A stretch of DNA of 64,000 bases from an uncultured Clostridia bacterium (lineage in GTDB: Bacteria; Bacillota; Clostridia; Lachnospirales; Lachnospiraceae): positions 140,099 to 204,098 of the forward strand of contig CALBNS010000040.1 of the NCBI GenBank assembly GCA_937896665.1. The letters are read 5' to 3'. Each line of letters begins with the position of its first letter. Positions within the stretch are counted from its first letter, which is position 1. Shown here piece by piece: positions 41,890 through 50,521 of this stretch. The translations under genes were made by a program, and so were the position numbers. The notes beneath the pieces were generated by a model, which was not told the DNA's origin, did not search any database, and worked only from the letters and a program-made list of their open reading frames with translations.

Positions 41890-42572
41890 TTTTCTCCAGT
41901 CTGTCTTATCAACGTTTTTACCACAGCCTTCGCTTTCATAAGCCGCTCTCCAAACTGCTTATAGAAATTTTCTTCATGATAGCGTTCAATAAAAAACTGC
42001 TGTAATAAAAACATATTCACTTTCTTAAATACTTCTTCATCTGCTGCTCTCATTAATTGCATTTGAACATCATCCACGAAATCATGCCAAGCCAGAATAT
42101 ATTTTGTGTTTTCCTTCAAATCCGGTATGTCAATCCATTTCTTTACCTTCACTTTTGTTCTGTTTTGATTCTTACATTCGTGGATCTGTAAAAAGTATTG
42201 AAAACTTCCATCTTCATAATATCTGCCAAGTGGAAATAAACGACAGATGCCCGGACGAATGCTGTGAATACTACATCTTCCTTCATTTGTCAAAAAGGCA
42301 CAAGCTTCTTTCTCTCCACTCATTTTGAGATTCGGTAGAATCATTCCATCGAATACATTTAATTCAATTTTGTCAGCTAATAACTCCTCAAACGAAATAT
42401 TTAGTCCCGTTGTCAGTCGGTAAATGTCATATGGGTCTAACACAATGGACTCGCCCATTCCGTGACAGCACGCAGAACATCCCTTACAATCTCCACAGTC
42501 TGCTTTTACTAAATCATTGGGACCATATAATTTCCCATCTGAAATTTCATTGATATCTATGTTACGTTTCAT
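41886..42572 (-). CDS. YkgJ-family cysteine-cluster protein
   Basis: A 228-residue protein with the eight-Cys signature of the YkgJ/CxxCxxCC family: CGDCKGCSACC near residues 26-36, then CAFL, GRCSIHSIRPGICRLFP. These Cys residues probably bind zinc or an Fe-S cluster. Function unknown. The start ATG follows AGGAAATATAGATT. It is translationally coupled to the downstream exonuclease gene. Confidence 0.82.
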   Translation of the reverse strand: MKRNIDINEISDGKLYGPNDLVKADCGDCKGCSACCHGMGESIVLDPYDIYRLTTGLNISFEELLADKIELNVFDGMILPNLKMSGEKEACAFLTNEGRCSIHSIRPGICRLFPLGRYYEDGSFQYFLQIHECKNQNRTKVKVKKWIDIPDLKENTKYILAWHDFVDDVQMQLMRAADEEVFKKVNMFLLQQFFIERYHEENFYKQFGERLMKAKAVVKTLIRQTGEK

Positions 42573-42584
42573 AATCTATATTTC

Positions 42585-43364
42585 CTATTTCTTGCGTAAA
42601 ATGTCTAATGTATGTGCACTTGCACCGAGCAGTTCCGGTCTCTCACAAGTAGATAAATGATACTGAATAAATAACTCGTAAGTCTCTTCGTCCATCGCAT
42701 TCAGTGTCTGTCTCATATAGTTGGCAGGACCATCAGCAGACACAATCTGTATCCGCTCCACATCAGCTGCCCGATTTACTTCTTCAATGTCTTCAAGTCT
42801 CGTATAATCATATAAATCTTCCGGTGCAGGGGTGACACGAAACGACTTGTTTACCTTTCCATTCTCAAGACTTTCTTTGATATGATTTTCTTTAAATCCA
42901 TAAGTCAGAATACTGTACTCATTCATACAGTATGCAACAAGGATAATGCCGTTTTGTTTTGTCACTCTTACAGCTTCTTTCAGTGCTTTCTGCTTATCTT
43001 CCATTGTGTACAGATGATACATTGGACCAAATACAAGTGTCATATCAAAACTGTTATCTTCGAATCTCTTCAAATTTATCGCTGTTCCCTGATATGCTTT
43101 TACTGAACTTCCTTTCTGTTTTAAAATTCCAAGATTATACTTTACCAATTCCAAAGCAGTCACATCATAACCTTCATCTGCCAATGCAACAGAATATCTG
43201 CCGGTACCGGCTCCGACATCTAATATTTTTGCATTCTTTGGCAGTTCCCCAAGATATTTATGAATATACTTCATGGATGTGACATATTCCACATTGCCAT
43301 GACGGCGTGTCAGCCTTTTTTCTTCACAAAACTTATTATAATAGTTTTCTAATTCCTTCGACAT
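42585..43364 (-). CDS. Class I SAM-dependent methyltransferase
   Basis: A 259-residue Rossmann methyltransferase. Motif I is ILDVGAGTGRYSVALADEGYDVTALE, motif II-like NSFDMTLVFGPMYHL, and then AVRVTKQNGIILVAYC. The substrate cannot be assigned; small molecules, tRNA or protein are all possible. The ATG follows GGAGTAATTT. It is the first gene of the unit that ends with the GTPase-Rae1 fusion. Confidence 0.82.
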   Translation of the reverse strand: MSKELENYYNKFCEEKRLTRRHGNVEYVTSMKYIHKYLGELPKNAKILDVGAGTGRYSVALADEGYDVTALELVKYNLGILKQKGSSVKAYQGTAINLKRFEDNSFDMTLVFGPMYHLYTMEDKQKALKEAVRVTKQNGIILVAYCMNEYSILTYGFKENHIKESLENGKVNKSFRVTPAPEDLYDYTRLEDIEEVNRAADVERIQIVSADGPANYMRQTLNAMDEETYELFIQYHLSTCERPELLGASAHTLDILRKK

Positions 43365-43395
43365 AAATTACTCCATTTCCAAACATACTAGGCTT

Positions 43396-43404
43396 ATTCT
43401 AGCA
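43396..43404 (-). promoter_or_regulatory. Extended -10 upstream of the methyltransferase operon
   Basis: Minus-strand TGCTAGAAT fits TGnTAnnnT and lies about 32 bases before the methyltransferase start. A TTGTGG is present but at 20-base spacing. The same nonamer occurs ahead of yebC. Confidence 0.4.
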
Positions 43405-43444
43405 TGAAATAGTTCATATTACCACAAGTAATAGATATTCTCAT

Positions 43445-43475
43445 AAAAAAGAAGAACTGTACTCCGTTACAGTTC
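43445..43475 (-). terminator. Terminator after mscL
   Basis: Minus-strand GAACTGTA, a 6-base loop and TACAGTTC are followed by TTCTTTTTT. The hairpin lies about 30 bases after the mscL stop codon. Confidence 0.8.
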
Positions 43476-43504
43476 CTCTCTTATTTACATTCTATGTTTG
43501 ATTA

Positions 43505-43924
43505 CTATTCTTCTATTACAGAAGTACAGTGTGGACATCTTGTTGCATCAATTGCGATATCAGTCTTACAGTATGGACATTTCTTTGTAGTTGGAGCTTT
43601 TGGTTCTTCTTCCTTTTTCGGTGCCATCTTAGCTGTCAGCTTATTCATAGTTCTTACAATTGTGAAAATTACCAATGCCATAATCAGGAAGTTAATAACT
43701 GCCGTAATAAAATTACCATAATTTAATGTTGCTTCCCCTGACAGTTTAATTGAATATTCGCTGAAGTTCAAACCTCCAAAAACGCCTAACAGTGGATTAA
43801 TAACATCATTTACTAATGAATTGACAATCCCTGTAAAAGCACCACCTATAATAACACCGACTGCCATATCCATAACATTGCCACGGCTGATAAATTTCTT
43901 GAAGTCTTCCATAAATTTTTTCAT
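43505..43924 (-). CDS. mscL: Large-conductance mechanosensitive channel with C-terminal zinc ribbon
   Basis: A 139-residue MscL. The N-terminal amphipathic helix and first membrane helix are FKKFISRGNVMDMAVGVIIGGAFTGIVNSLVND, and the second helix lies near VINFLIMALVIFTIV. MscL opens under membrane tension to release solutes during osmotic downshock. The usual cytoplasmic helical bundle is replaced or followed by an acidic/Pro linker and a CPYC...CPHC zinc-ribbon motif at the very end. The ATG follows AAGGAGATTTGCAA; the longer frame has no ribosome binding site. It lies 37 bases downstream of the acyl-CoA ligase gene. Confidence 0.95.
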   Translation of the reverse strand: MKKFMEDFKKFISRGNVMDMAVGVIIGGAFTGIVNSLVNDVINPLLGVFGGLNFSEYSIKLSGEATLNYGNFITAVINFLIMALVIFTIVRTMNKLTAKMAPKKEEEPKAPTTKKCPYCKTDIAIDATRCPHCTSVIEE

Positions 43925-43961
43925 TTGCAAATCTCCTTCTGAATTAATCATTAATTTATTC

Positions 43962-45599
43962 TTAACCTTTGTTCTGTACTGCAACGAGACTTTCGCCACA
44001 ATAAATCTTACGAAGTTTTGGTTTTTCAATCTTTCCGGTTGGATTACGCGGTATGTCTGCAAAGATAACCTTCTTTGGACGTTTATATCTTGGCATCTTC
44101 ATGCAGAACTTGTCAATTTCTTCTTCTGTACATTCAAAGCCTTCCTTAATTTCGATAATCGCTGCTGCAATCTCTCCCAATCGTTTATCAGGAAGCCCGA
44201 TAACTGCAACGTCTTTTACAGCATTATGTTCACGAATAAAGTCTTCTATCTGTACAGGATAAAGATTCTCACCACCGCTGATGATAACATCCTTCTTACG
44301 GTCAACAAGATAAATAAATCCATCTTCATCTTCCTGTGCCATATCCCCTGTATATAACCAGCCTTCATCATCCATGACATCTGCAGTCGCCTCTGGATCG
44401 CGGTAATAGCAGGTCATAACACCTGGTCCATATACTGCTAATTCTCCGACCTCACCTTTTTCCACCACATTTCTTCTCTCATCTACAATCTTTGTCTTCC
44501 AGCCATATCCTGCTTTTCCGATTGTTCCAACTTTGTGAATATTCTCCACACCAAGATGCACACAGCCTGGTCCGATTGACTCACTGAGTCCATAGTTTGT
44601 GTCATACTGATGTTCAGGGAAATACTCTTTCCATCTTCTAATTAAACTTGGTGGAACCGGCTGTGCACCAATATGCATCAATCTCCATTGAATTAATTCA
44701 TAATTCTCAATTTTCAAAGTACCACGATCTAAAGCATCCAGGATATCCTGTGCCCATGGAACCAAAAGCCACACGATTGTACATTTTTCTTCTGAAACAG
44801 TACGAAGAATAGTCTCTGGATTCGTTCCCTTTAATATGACTGCCTTTCCACCTTCCAGAAAACTTCCCATCCAGTGCATCTTAGCACCTGTATGATATAA
44901 TGGTGGAATGCAAAGGAAAACATCATCTTTTGTCGTACTATGATGGTTTTGTTCCACCTTACAGGCATGCATAAGGCTTGTATGGTTATGTAAAATGGCT
45001 TTCGGAAACCCAGTCGTCCCAGATGAAAAATAAATTGCCGCATCATCCTCATCTGTCAGACGAATCATTGGTGACTGGCTTGAACAGTTCATTGTCTGTG
45101 ACAAGTAGTCCTCTGCATAGATTGGCGTATTATCACCTACGAAAATTAACAAACGATTTGTCATAATTTCATCGGCAATTTCTTCTACACGTCCGATAAA
45201 TTCTGGTCCAAACACTAATATATCTGCTTCAGCAAGTTCCACACAGTATTTGATTTCATCTGCCGAATATCGGAAATTAAGTGGTACAGCCAATGCACCT
45301 GTCTTTAAAATTCCAAAATAAATTGGAAGCCACTCTAAGCAGTTCATAAGGAGAATCGCAACCTTATCTCCCTTCCTAATTCCTCTCTGTAAAAGCAGAT
45401 TCGCAAAGCGGTTTGCTTTTTCATTAAACACATTCCATGTAATCTCTCTTCGATAATAAGTTGGCGAGTTTGATTCAATCAGTTCATACTCTTTCCATGT
45501 AACCCTTCGATTTTCCTTAATCTCAGGATTCACTTCCACAAGACACACATCGTTCCCATATAATTTACAATTTCGCTCCAAAATTTCTGTAATTGGCAT
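43962..45599 (-). CDS. AMP-binding acyl-CoA ligase (class I adenylate-forming enzyme)
   Basis: A 545-residue acyl-CoA synthetase family member. Motifs: P-loop YFSSGTTGFPKA, YGLSESIGPG, YTGDMA, RKKDVIISGGENLYP and the C-terminal catalytic Lys in NPTGKIEK. It would activate a carboxylic acid to an acyl-AMP and then a CoA thioester. Fatty acids, aromatic acids or bile acids are all possible. The ATG follows AAGAGGAACAGCTT. It is transcribed divergently from capA and is probably followed on the same transcript by mscL. Confidence 0.85.
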   Translation of the reverse strand: MPITEILERNCKLYGNDVCLVEVNPEIKENRRVTWKEYELIESNSPTYYRREITWNVFNEKANRFANLLLQRGIRKGDKVAILLMNCLEWLPIYFGILKTGALAVPLNFRYSADEIKYCVELAEADILVFGPEFIGRVEEIADEIMTNRLLIFVGDNTPIYAEDYLSQTMNCSSQSPMIRLTDEDDAAIYFSSGTTGFPKAILHNHTSLMHACKVEQNHHSTTKDDVFLCIPPLYHTGAKMHWMGSFLEGGKAVILKGTNPETILRTVSEEKCTIVWLLVPWAQDILDALDRGTLKIENYELIQWRLMHIGAQPVPPSLIRRWKEYFPEHQYDTNYGLSESIGPGCVHLGVENIHKVGTIGKAGYGWKTKIVDERRNVVEKGEVGELAVYGPGVMTCYYRDPEATADVMDDEGWLYTGDMAQEDEDGFIYLVDRKKDVIISGGENLYPVQIEDFIREHNAVKDVAVIGLPDKRLGEIAAAIIEIKEGFECTEEEIDKFCMKMPRYKRPKKVIFADIPRNPTGKIEKPKLRKIYCGESLVAVQNKG

Positions 45600-45655
45600 A
45601 AGCTGTTCCTCTTTTCTGTCTTATCGCTCTACTTTAACGCGTCAACGTACAAAAT

Positions 45656-45664
45656 ATTATAACA
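45656..45664 (-). promoter_or_regulatory. Extended -10 of the acyl-CoA ligase gene
   Basis: Minus-strand TGTTATAAT, a full extended -10, lies about 57 bases before the start codon. No clear -35 is needed for this class. Confidence 0.5.
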
Positions 45665-45702
45665 CAATCAAATACAAAAAGAAAGATTAAATATAGAAAT
45701 AT

Positions 45703-45731
45703 TTGACATACATCATACCTTTTTGTAAAAT
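45703..45731 (+). promoter_or_regulatory. Promoter of capA
   Basis: Consensus TTGACA, 17-base spacer, TAAAAT, about 32 bases before the capA start codon. One of the best sigma-A matches in the window. Confidence 0.7.
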
Positions 45732-45762
45732 TTCAGTTATAAAATACATAGGAGAAATCAAT

Positions 45763-47046
45763 ATGCAAAAAAAACTTATCCGTGCAACAATTCTAGTTGT
45801 ATCCATTTTAATAATTTTTTTACTAATACCAGCCACATTAGATATACCAAAAGGGAAAAATATATTAAATAATAGCGATATCCTGGAAACTTTTTCCCCA
45901 CTTCAAATCACTGTAGACAAACCTGATCCGTCCACAGCTTCTATTCTATCAGCAGGTGACATTATTTTACATAGTCCCTTTCTGTCATCCAAAGTTTATT
46001 TAAATGGAAACCGTTCTTATGATTATAGTCCGATTTTTTCTTATGTGAGAAAGAATTATGAGGCAGCAGATTTTGCAGTCGTGAATATGGAATGTACCAT
46101 ATCCGAGGGTAACTACTGCGGATATCCCACTTTTCGTGTTCCTTCTGCCATCGCAACATCAGTGAAGCAGAATGGTGCAGATATGTGCCTGCTTGCAAAT
46201 AATCACATCTATGATGATGGTGACAAAGGTATAACAACAACATTGGATGCAATGGAGGAAAACTCGTTATTATATACTGGTGTACGCAGGACAACTTCTG
46301 ATTTAACTTATCATATTCAGGACATTAACGGAATTAAAATCGGCTTTTTTAATTATGTTTATGATACAGGTGCTATGGGTGGAAAAAGCATATCAATTAA
46401 TGCTCTGCCGGTAAGCGAAGCCACTGCCCCACTTATTAATACATTCAATTATAACCGACTGGAAAGTTTTTATAACAGTCTTCAGACCGGACTTGAGGAA
46501 ATGAAAGATGCAGGTGTAGAATATACTATTGCGTATATTCATTGGGGAAATGAATATCAGACCAAGGAAAATGAAGTACAACGTCAAATTGCTGCACAAC
46601 TCTGTGAACTTGGCATTGACGCTTTAATTGGCTCACATCCCCATGTTGTCCAGCCAGTAGACCTACTTACAAATTCTGCCGGAAACCACAAGATGCTTTG
46701 TGTCTATTCACTTGGTAATCATCTTTCTAATCAACGCAAAGAACTTATGGACTCTATGCCGACCGGTCACACAGAAGACGGTTTGATGGTTAATCTGGTT
46801 ATTGAAAAATCAAGTACTGGAATTGTTTCACTCAAAGAAGCTGATTTTATTCCAACCTGGGTATATTGTACCAATAATTCCGGCAATAGAAAATATTTCA
46901 TTATGCCTCTGGATAACACTTCAGAATTGCTGCAAAATACTACGGAACTCAATATTTCTGATGATGTCAGAAAATCATTAGAACGTACAAACGTAATCAT
47001 TAGCGAAGGTGTCAAAAAGGTACAAGATGCTCTCCCACTTTATTAA
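45763..47046 (+). CDS. CapA-family metallophosphatase-fold protein
   Basis: A 427-residue protein with an N-terminal membrane helix (about residues 7-24) and an external PGA_cap domain. Metal-site motifs are AGDIILH, VNMECTIS, LANNHIYDDGDKG, IAYIHWGNEYQ and GSHPHVVQP, then YSLGNHLSNQ. CapA/PgsA proteins take part in poly-gamma-glutamate or other capsule assembly, but no pgsBC-type ligase genes are here. The ATG follows AGGAGAAATCAAT. The C-terminus KKVQDALPLY resembles the tail of the next small protein. Confidence 0.85.
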   Translation: MQKKLIRATILVVSILIIFLLIPATLDIPKGKNILNNSDILETFSPLQITVDKPDPSTASILSAGDIILHSPFLSSKVYLNGNRSYDYSPIFSYVRKNYEAADFAVVNMECTISEGNYCGYPTFRVPSAIATSVKQNGADMCLLANNHIYDDGDKGITTTLDAMEENSLLYTGVRRTTSDLTYHIQDINGIKIGFFNYVYDTGAMGGKSISINALPVSEATAPLINTFNYNRLESFYNSLQTGLEEMKDAGVEYTIAYIHWGNEYQTKENEVQRQIAAQLCELGIDALIGSHPHVVQPVDLLTNSAGNHKMLCVYSLGNHLSNQRKELMDSMPTGHTEDGLMVNLVIEKSSTGIVSLKEADFIPTWVYCTNNSGNRKYFIMPLDNTSELLQNTTELNISDDVRKSLERTNVIISEGVKKVQDALPLY

Positions 47047-47089
47047 TGGGTATTTAGAAATGCTTGACTTGTGATACAAAGGAGAAAAA

Positions 47090-47260
47090 ATGAAAAAACG
47101 ATCTGGAATGAAACAACAAAGAGGGAGGCAAAAAAAACGTCATCTTATGAGACTGTTTATCCGTGCAACAGTTTTAATTTTGCCGGTTTTACTGTTTATC
47201 CTACTTGTTATATTTATAAGGAACATGGAAAAAGTAAAGAATGCACTTCCGCTGCTGTAA
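47090..47260 (+). CDS. 56-residue basic membrane protein resembling a miniature CapA
   Basis: A short gene with a strong ribosome binding site (AAAGGAGAAAAA). The product has a basic N-terminus of about 20 residues (KKRSGMKQQRGRQKKR), one membrane helix (LFIRATVLILPVLLFILLVIF) and a short tail ending KVKNALPLL. Both ends resemble CapA immediately upstream: LIRATILV and KVQDALPLY. Fourteen bases are identical at the DNA level (45776-45789 and 47157-47170). It may be a tandem copy that lost its catalytic domain, or an accessory peptide. It sits between capA and a strong terminator, so it is co-transcribed. Function unknown. Confidence 0.7.
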   Translation: MKKRSGMKQQRGRQKKRHLMRLFIRATVLILPVLLFILLVIFIRNMEKVKNALPLL

Positions 47261-47280
47261 TTGTCAAAAATGTAGTTATA

Positions 47281-47316
47281 AAAAAACTGAGTTGAATTTC
47301 GTCAACTCAGTTTTTT
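47281..47316. terminator. Strong bidirectional terminator after capA and small gene
   Basis: AAAAAACTGAGTTGA, a 6-base loop and TCAACTCAGTTTTTT form a long stem with A-run and T-run flanks. It serves both the capA unit and the convergent Dabb gene. Confidence 0.9.
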
Positions 47317-47320
47317 AGTA

Positions 47321-47617
47321 TTAGTAATCTAAACAAGCACGTTCTGTCACATAAGGCCGCACATATGTGTCTGCCACTTTAACATGCTCCGGATGTACTG
47401 CATAGCCAGCAATATCCTCTGCTTTTTCCAATGTTGTCACAAGTGCAATATCATGTGTGCTGGAAGGAATCGGCTGACTAATAAACTCTACCGTCAAAAG
47501 TCCCGGCACTTTTCCCACAAGAGCCTGTAAGTTTTGAGCCATCGCTTTTTTGATTTCTTCTTTTTTTGTTTCTTCTATTTCAGTTTTAAATTTCCACATA
47601 ACAATATGATGTACCAT
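47321..47617 (-). CDS. Dabb-family protein (stress-responsive A/B barrel)
   Basis: A 98-residue Dabb domain: MVHHIVMWKFK, then GLLTVEFISQPIPSSTHDIALVTTLEKAEDIAGYAVHPEHVKVADTYVRP-type pattern with the conserved HP-x-H motif. The fold is a dimeric alpha/beta barrel. In bacteria its function is generally unknown. The ATG follows AAAGGAGAATTTCAT. It is monocistronic. Confidence 0.88.
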   Translation of the reverse strand: MVHHIVMWKFKTEIEETKKEEIKKAMAQNLQALVGKVPGLLTVEFISQPIPSSTHDIALVTTLEKAEDIAGYAVHPEHVKVADTYVRPYVTERACLDY

Positions 47618-47691
47618 ATGAAATTCTCCTTTATTTTAATTGTTCTAGTACTTGAGCACCATTGACATGTATACAATAATTACTACTTGAT

Positions 47692-47720
47692 ATAATAACA
47701 CACACGTAATTAAGATGCAA
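47692..47720 (-). promoter_or_regulatory. Promoter of the Dabb gene
   Basis: Minus-strand TTGCAT, 17-base spacer, TATTAT preceded by TGT, giving an extended -10 as well. It is about 75 bases before the start codon. Nothing else is recognisable in the 140-base gap to the ThrE gene. Confidence 0.55.
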
Positions 47721-47757
47721 TTTTTTCTTTTCATTTTCTAAGCTCAAACATTGAATT

Positions 47758-49071
47758 TTAGATGCAATGTCTGAACCTTTCTTCTGAAATCATTCTTGCA
47801 AAAATAAGTCCAAGCGGAATTGCTATGATAATAAATATTGCTTTGTTCAAAAGTGTAATACCCGCCTCAATATTCATATTGCCAATGTTGTAAACAGCAT
47901 TATACAAATATAAACCTGGAACCATGATAACGACAGAAGGCACTGTCAGTGTTGTTCTCGGATATTTTTTCTTTCGAATTACAAGTGATGTTAAAATTCC
48001 GGCCAAAAATGCTCCAAGGAACGTCGCAGCAGGTGCCGGAACATTTGTAAGGTCTACTAACTGCAGGCGAAATACATTTGCAATAGCACCAATCATGCCA
48101 GAAAGTGCTGCCATTTTAAACGGACTGTTAAATAGAATAGAAAAACCAAAGACACCTACAAAGCTTGCTATTACTCTGAAAATCATTTGTAGAATTGGAT
48201 TCATCTCTATTTTTACAAATGCTTCTGGTTGAAAATCAATTGTCAATGCAACAATCCATGCAACCATTGTTGACACTAGAACAATCATTACCGCGTACAT
48301 TAATCTTTCCAATCCGGATCTTATATCAGATTTTGCAAAGTCAATTCCACTTGTAATAAACGGATAACCAGGTATCACGAACAGCATCGCACAAATATAA
48401 CCTGCTTCATGTTTTGCTGTAAGATCAAATAAGTTCTCTGCCAAAGTTATAATCCCTGCATATACAAGGCTGGAAACAACCACACCCGCCACTGTACAGA
48501 TAAGTAACGATAACCGCTTATGATGAAGAATTTTTCTGGTAAACTGTCCAAGACCAGCTCCTAAAAATGTACAAAACATTTCAGCAGGACCACCACCCAG
48601 TAAAAACGCAAATGCAGCACAGGCAAAAGCCGCGCCCATAGCACTCTGAACTGAAGAATATAATTCCGTGGAGTGTTCAATTTCCCGAAGCATTTTATGT
48701 ATTTCTTTCACAGATTTATCTGCATATTTTTCTTTAAAATCACGAACAAAATTTTCTATCTTTGCTAATCTATCTGTATTGACACCTGTTGTCTTCAAAG
48801 AAAATACTTGCGTACAGCTATCGGTTTTATCAATGCAGTTGTATGTAATCGTAAGCAGTCCAATATCCGCACTGCAAACCATACCTAGATTCTCTGAAAT
48901 ACTATTCATCGCATCTCTTACTCTCCATGCACTAGAACCGCAAGATAATAAAATCATACCAACATGCCCTACAACAGATGATCTTTCCCGCAAGGTAGCA
49001 TCTTTGATATTTACCGTTTTTTCACTCTTAATATAACTGTCCCAAGTTATCGACATATGGTTTTTTATCAT
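47758..49071 (-). CDS. ThrE-family threonine/serine exporter
   Basis: A 437-residue protein joining both halves of the ThrE exporter. The N-terminal ThrE domain (VGHVGMILLSCGSSAWRVRDAM onward; hydrophobic from about residue 145) is followed by a ThrE_2-type half with five helices. It is predicted to export threonine and serine or related small molecules, and may dispose of dipeptide-derived amino acids. The ATG follows GAGAGGTGAAGTAAA. It follows rlmH after 52 bases on the ZIP-DMT-rlmH transcript, though own initiation is possible. Confidence 0.85.
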   Translation of the reverse strand: MIKNHMSITWDSYIKSEKTVNIKDATLRERSSVVGHVGMILLSCGSSAWRVRDAMNSISENLGMVCSADIGLLTITYNCIDKTDSCTQVFSLKTTGVNTDRLAKIENFVRDFKEKYADKSVKEIHKMLREIEHSTELYSSVQSAMGAAFACAAFAFLLGGGPAEMFCTFLGAGLGQFTRKILHHKRLSLLICTVAGVVVSSLVYAGIITLAENLFDLTAKHEAGYICAMLFVIPGYPFITSGIDFAKSDIRSGLERLMYAVMIVLVSTMVAWIVALTIDFQPEAFVKIEMNPILQMIFRVIASFVGVFGFSILFNSPFKMAALSGMIGAIANVFRLQLVDLTNVPAPAATFLGAFLAGILTSLVIRKKKYPRTTLTVPSVVIMVPGLYLYNAVYNIGNMNIEAGITLLNKAIFIIIAIPLGLIFARMISEERFRHCI

Positions 49072-49123
49072 TTTACTTCACCTCTCACTTGCTTTTCTCA
49101 AGTATACCCCTATATAACCATGT

Positions 49124-49603
49124 TTACTTATGATATGGTTCTCCATTAATAATCCTATAACTCCGATATATCTGCTCCAAAAGTATCACACGCATCAACT
49201 GATGCGGAAATGTTAACTTTGAAAAACTCAATGCAAAATCCGACTTTGCCAGTACCTCTTTACCTAGTCCTATCGACCCACCAATAATAAAGATAATATG
49301 GCTTGTTCCCTGTATTCCTAATTTTTCCACCTTCTCCGCCAATTCCACCGATGTAAGCTGTCTTCCATTGATCTCCAACGTAATCACGAACGCATCATCT
49401 TTCACATGCTTCAAAATACGCTCTGCTTCCTTTGAGCGGACACCGTCCTCGACTACTTCACTGGCATTGTCCGGTGTTTTCTCATCTGCCACTTCGACAA
49501 TCTCCAGCTTACAGTATTTACTTAATCGCTTACTGTACTCAGCTATCGCATCTTTCAGATATTTTTCTTTCATTTTTCCGACAGTAATAATTGTTATCTT
49601 CAT
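49124..49603 (-). CDS. rlmH: 23S rRNA (pseudouridine-1915-N3)-methyltransferase RlmH
   Basis: A 159-residue SPOUT methyltransferase, exactly the family length. It begins [23 protein letters not shown] and ends with the trefoil-knot region [39 protein letters not shown] and the conserved HK. It methylates pseudouridine 1915 in helix 69. The RluD-type enzyme that makes pseudouridines there is also in this window. The ATG follows AGAGGATTTGAA; the longer frame has no ribosome binding site. Confidence 0.97.
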   Translation of the reverse strand: MKITIITVGKMKEKYLKDAIAEYSKRLSKYCKLEIVEVADEKTPDNASEVVEDGVRSKEAERILKHVKDDAFVITLEINGRQLTSVELAEKVEKLGIQGTSHIIFIIGGSIGLGKEVLAKSDFALSFSKLTFPHQLMRVILLEQIYRSYRIINGEPYHK

Positions 49604-49604
49604 T

Positions 49605-50507
49605 TCAAATCCTCTTTTTCTTTTCTGGAAGTTGTACAATTACAACAGCACCAAACATTAAAATGCATCCCAAAGCTTCTTTCTTAGACAACACTTCCTG
49701 CAAAAAAATCCAGCCTGCAAGCACCGAAACTACAGATTCTAAACTCAAAATTAATGAAGCAACAGCCGGAGCCACATACTTTTGTCCTATAATCTGTAGT
49801 GTATAAGCCACACCACAAGACATAACGCCCGCATATAATACAGGAATAATTCCTTTTAGGATTGAATAAACATCCGGTGTCTCGAACAGCAATGCACCTG
49901 TCAGACTAACCAATCCACTGACGAAAAATTGAATACAAGACAAGGTCACACCGTTTGCCTTTGGTGAATAATAATCAATCACCATAATATGAACCGAAAA
50001 TACTAATGCACAGAAAAACATCAGCACATCACCAAAATTCAATGTCATTGTTTCATTAATACACAACAGATAAAGTCCAGCTACTGCAATTACTGCACAT
50101 AACCAGACCTGCTTACTTGGTTTCCTGTGCAAAAACAATCCTAAAACCGGCACCAATACAATATAAAGCGCCGTAATAAATCCGGCTTTTCCAACTGATG
50201 TATACAATATCCCAAACTGCTGGAATGTACTTGCAGTGTAAATCGCTGCACCACAGCAAAGACCACCTATGATTGTGACCTTCAGATGTTTCATTTTGTC
50301 TTGTTTTTCCACAATACTGTTCCATTTTATACGCTCCTGCCGGAACGCGAATGGAAATAGTACAACTCCACCGACTAAAAATTTAGATGCATTAAAGGTC
50401 AATGGCCCCATGTAGTCCATTCCGACACTTTGTGCGACAAAAGCTATTCCCCAGATACAGGCTGCCAGAAATAAAAGTAGACTGTATTTTATCTTTATCT
50501 TGTTCAT
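49605..50507 (-). CDS. DMT-superfamily (EamA) transporter
   Basis: A 300-residue membrane protein with ten helices in two EamA repeats. The first begins [18 protein letters not shown], the second near [20 protein letters not shown]; the end is basic (PEKKKRI). Substrate unknown; amino acids or other metabolites are exported by relatives. The ATG follows AGGAAAGCGTAAA. It ends 1 base before the rlmH start. Confidence 0.85.
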   Translation of the reverse strand: MNKIKIKYSLLLFLAACIWGIAFVAQSVGMDYMGPLTFNASKFLVGGVVLFPFAFRQERIKWNSIVEKQDKMKHLKVTIIGGLCCGAAIYTASTFQQFGILYTSVGKAGFITALYIVLVPVLGLFLHRKPSKQVWLCAVIAVAGLYLLCINETMTLNFGDVLMFFCALVFSVHIMVIDYYSPKANGVTLSCIQFFVSGLVSLTGALLFETPDVYSILKGIIPVLYAGVMSCGVAYTLQIIGQKYVAPAVASLILSLESVVSVLAGWIFLQEVLSKKEALGCILMFGAVVIVQLPEKKKRI

Positions 50508-50521
50508 TTTACGCTTTCCTT

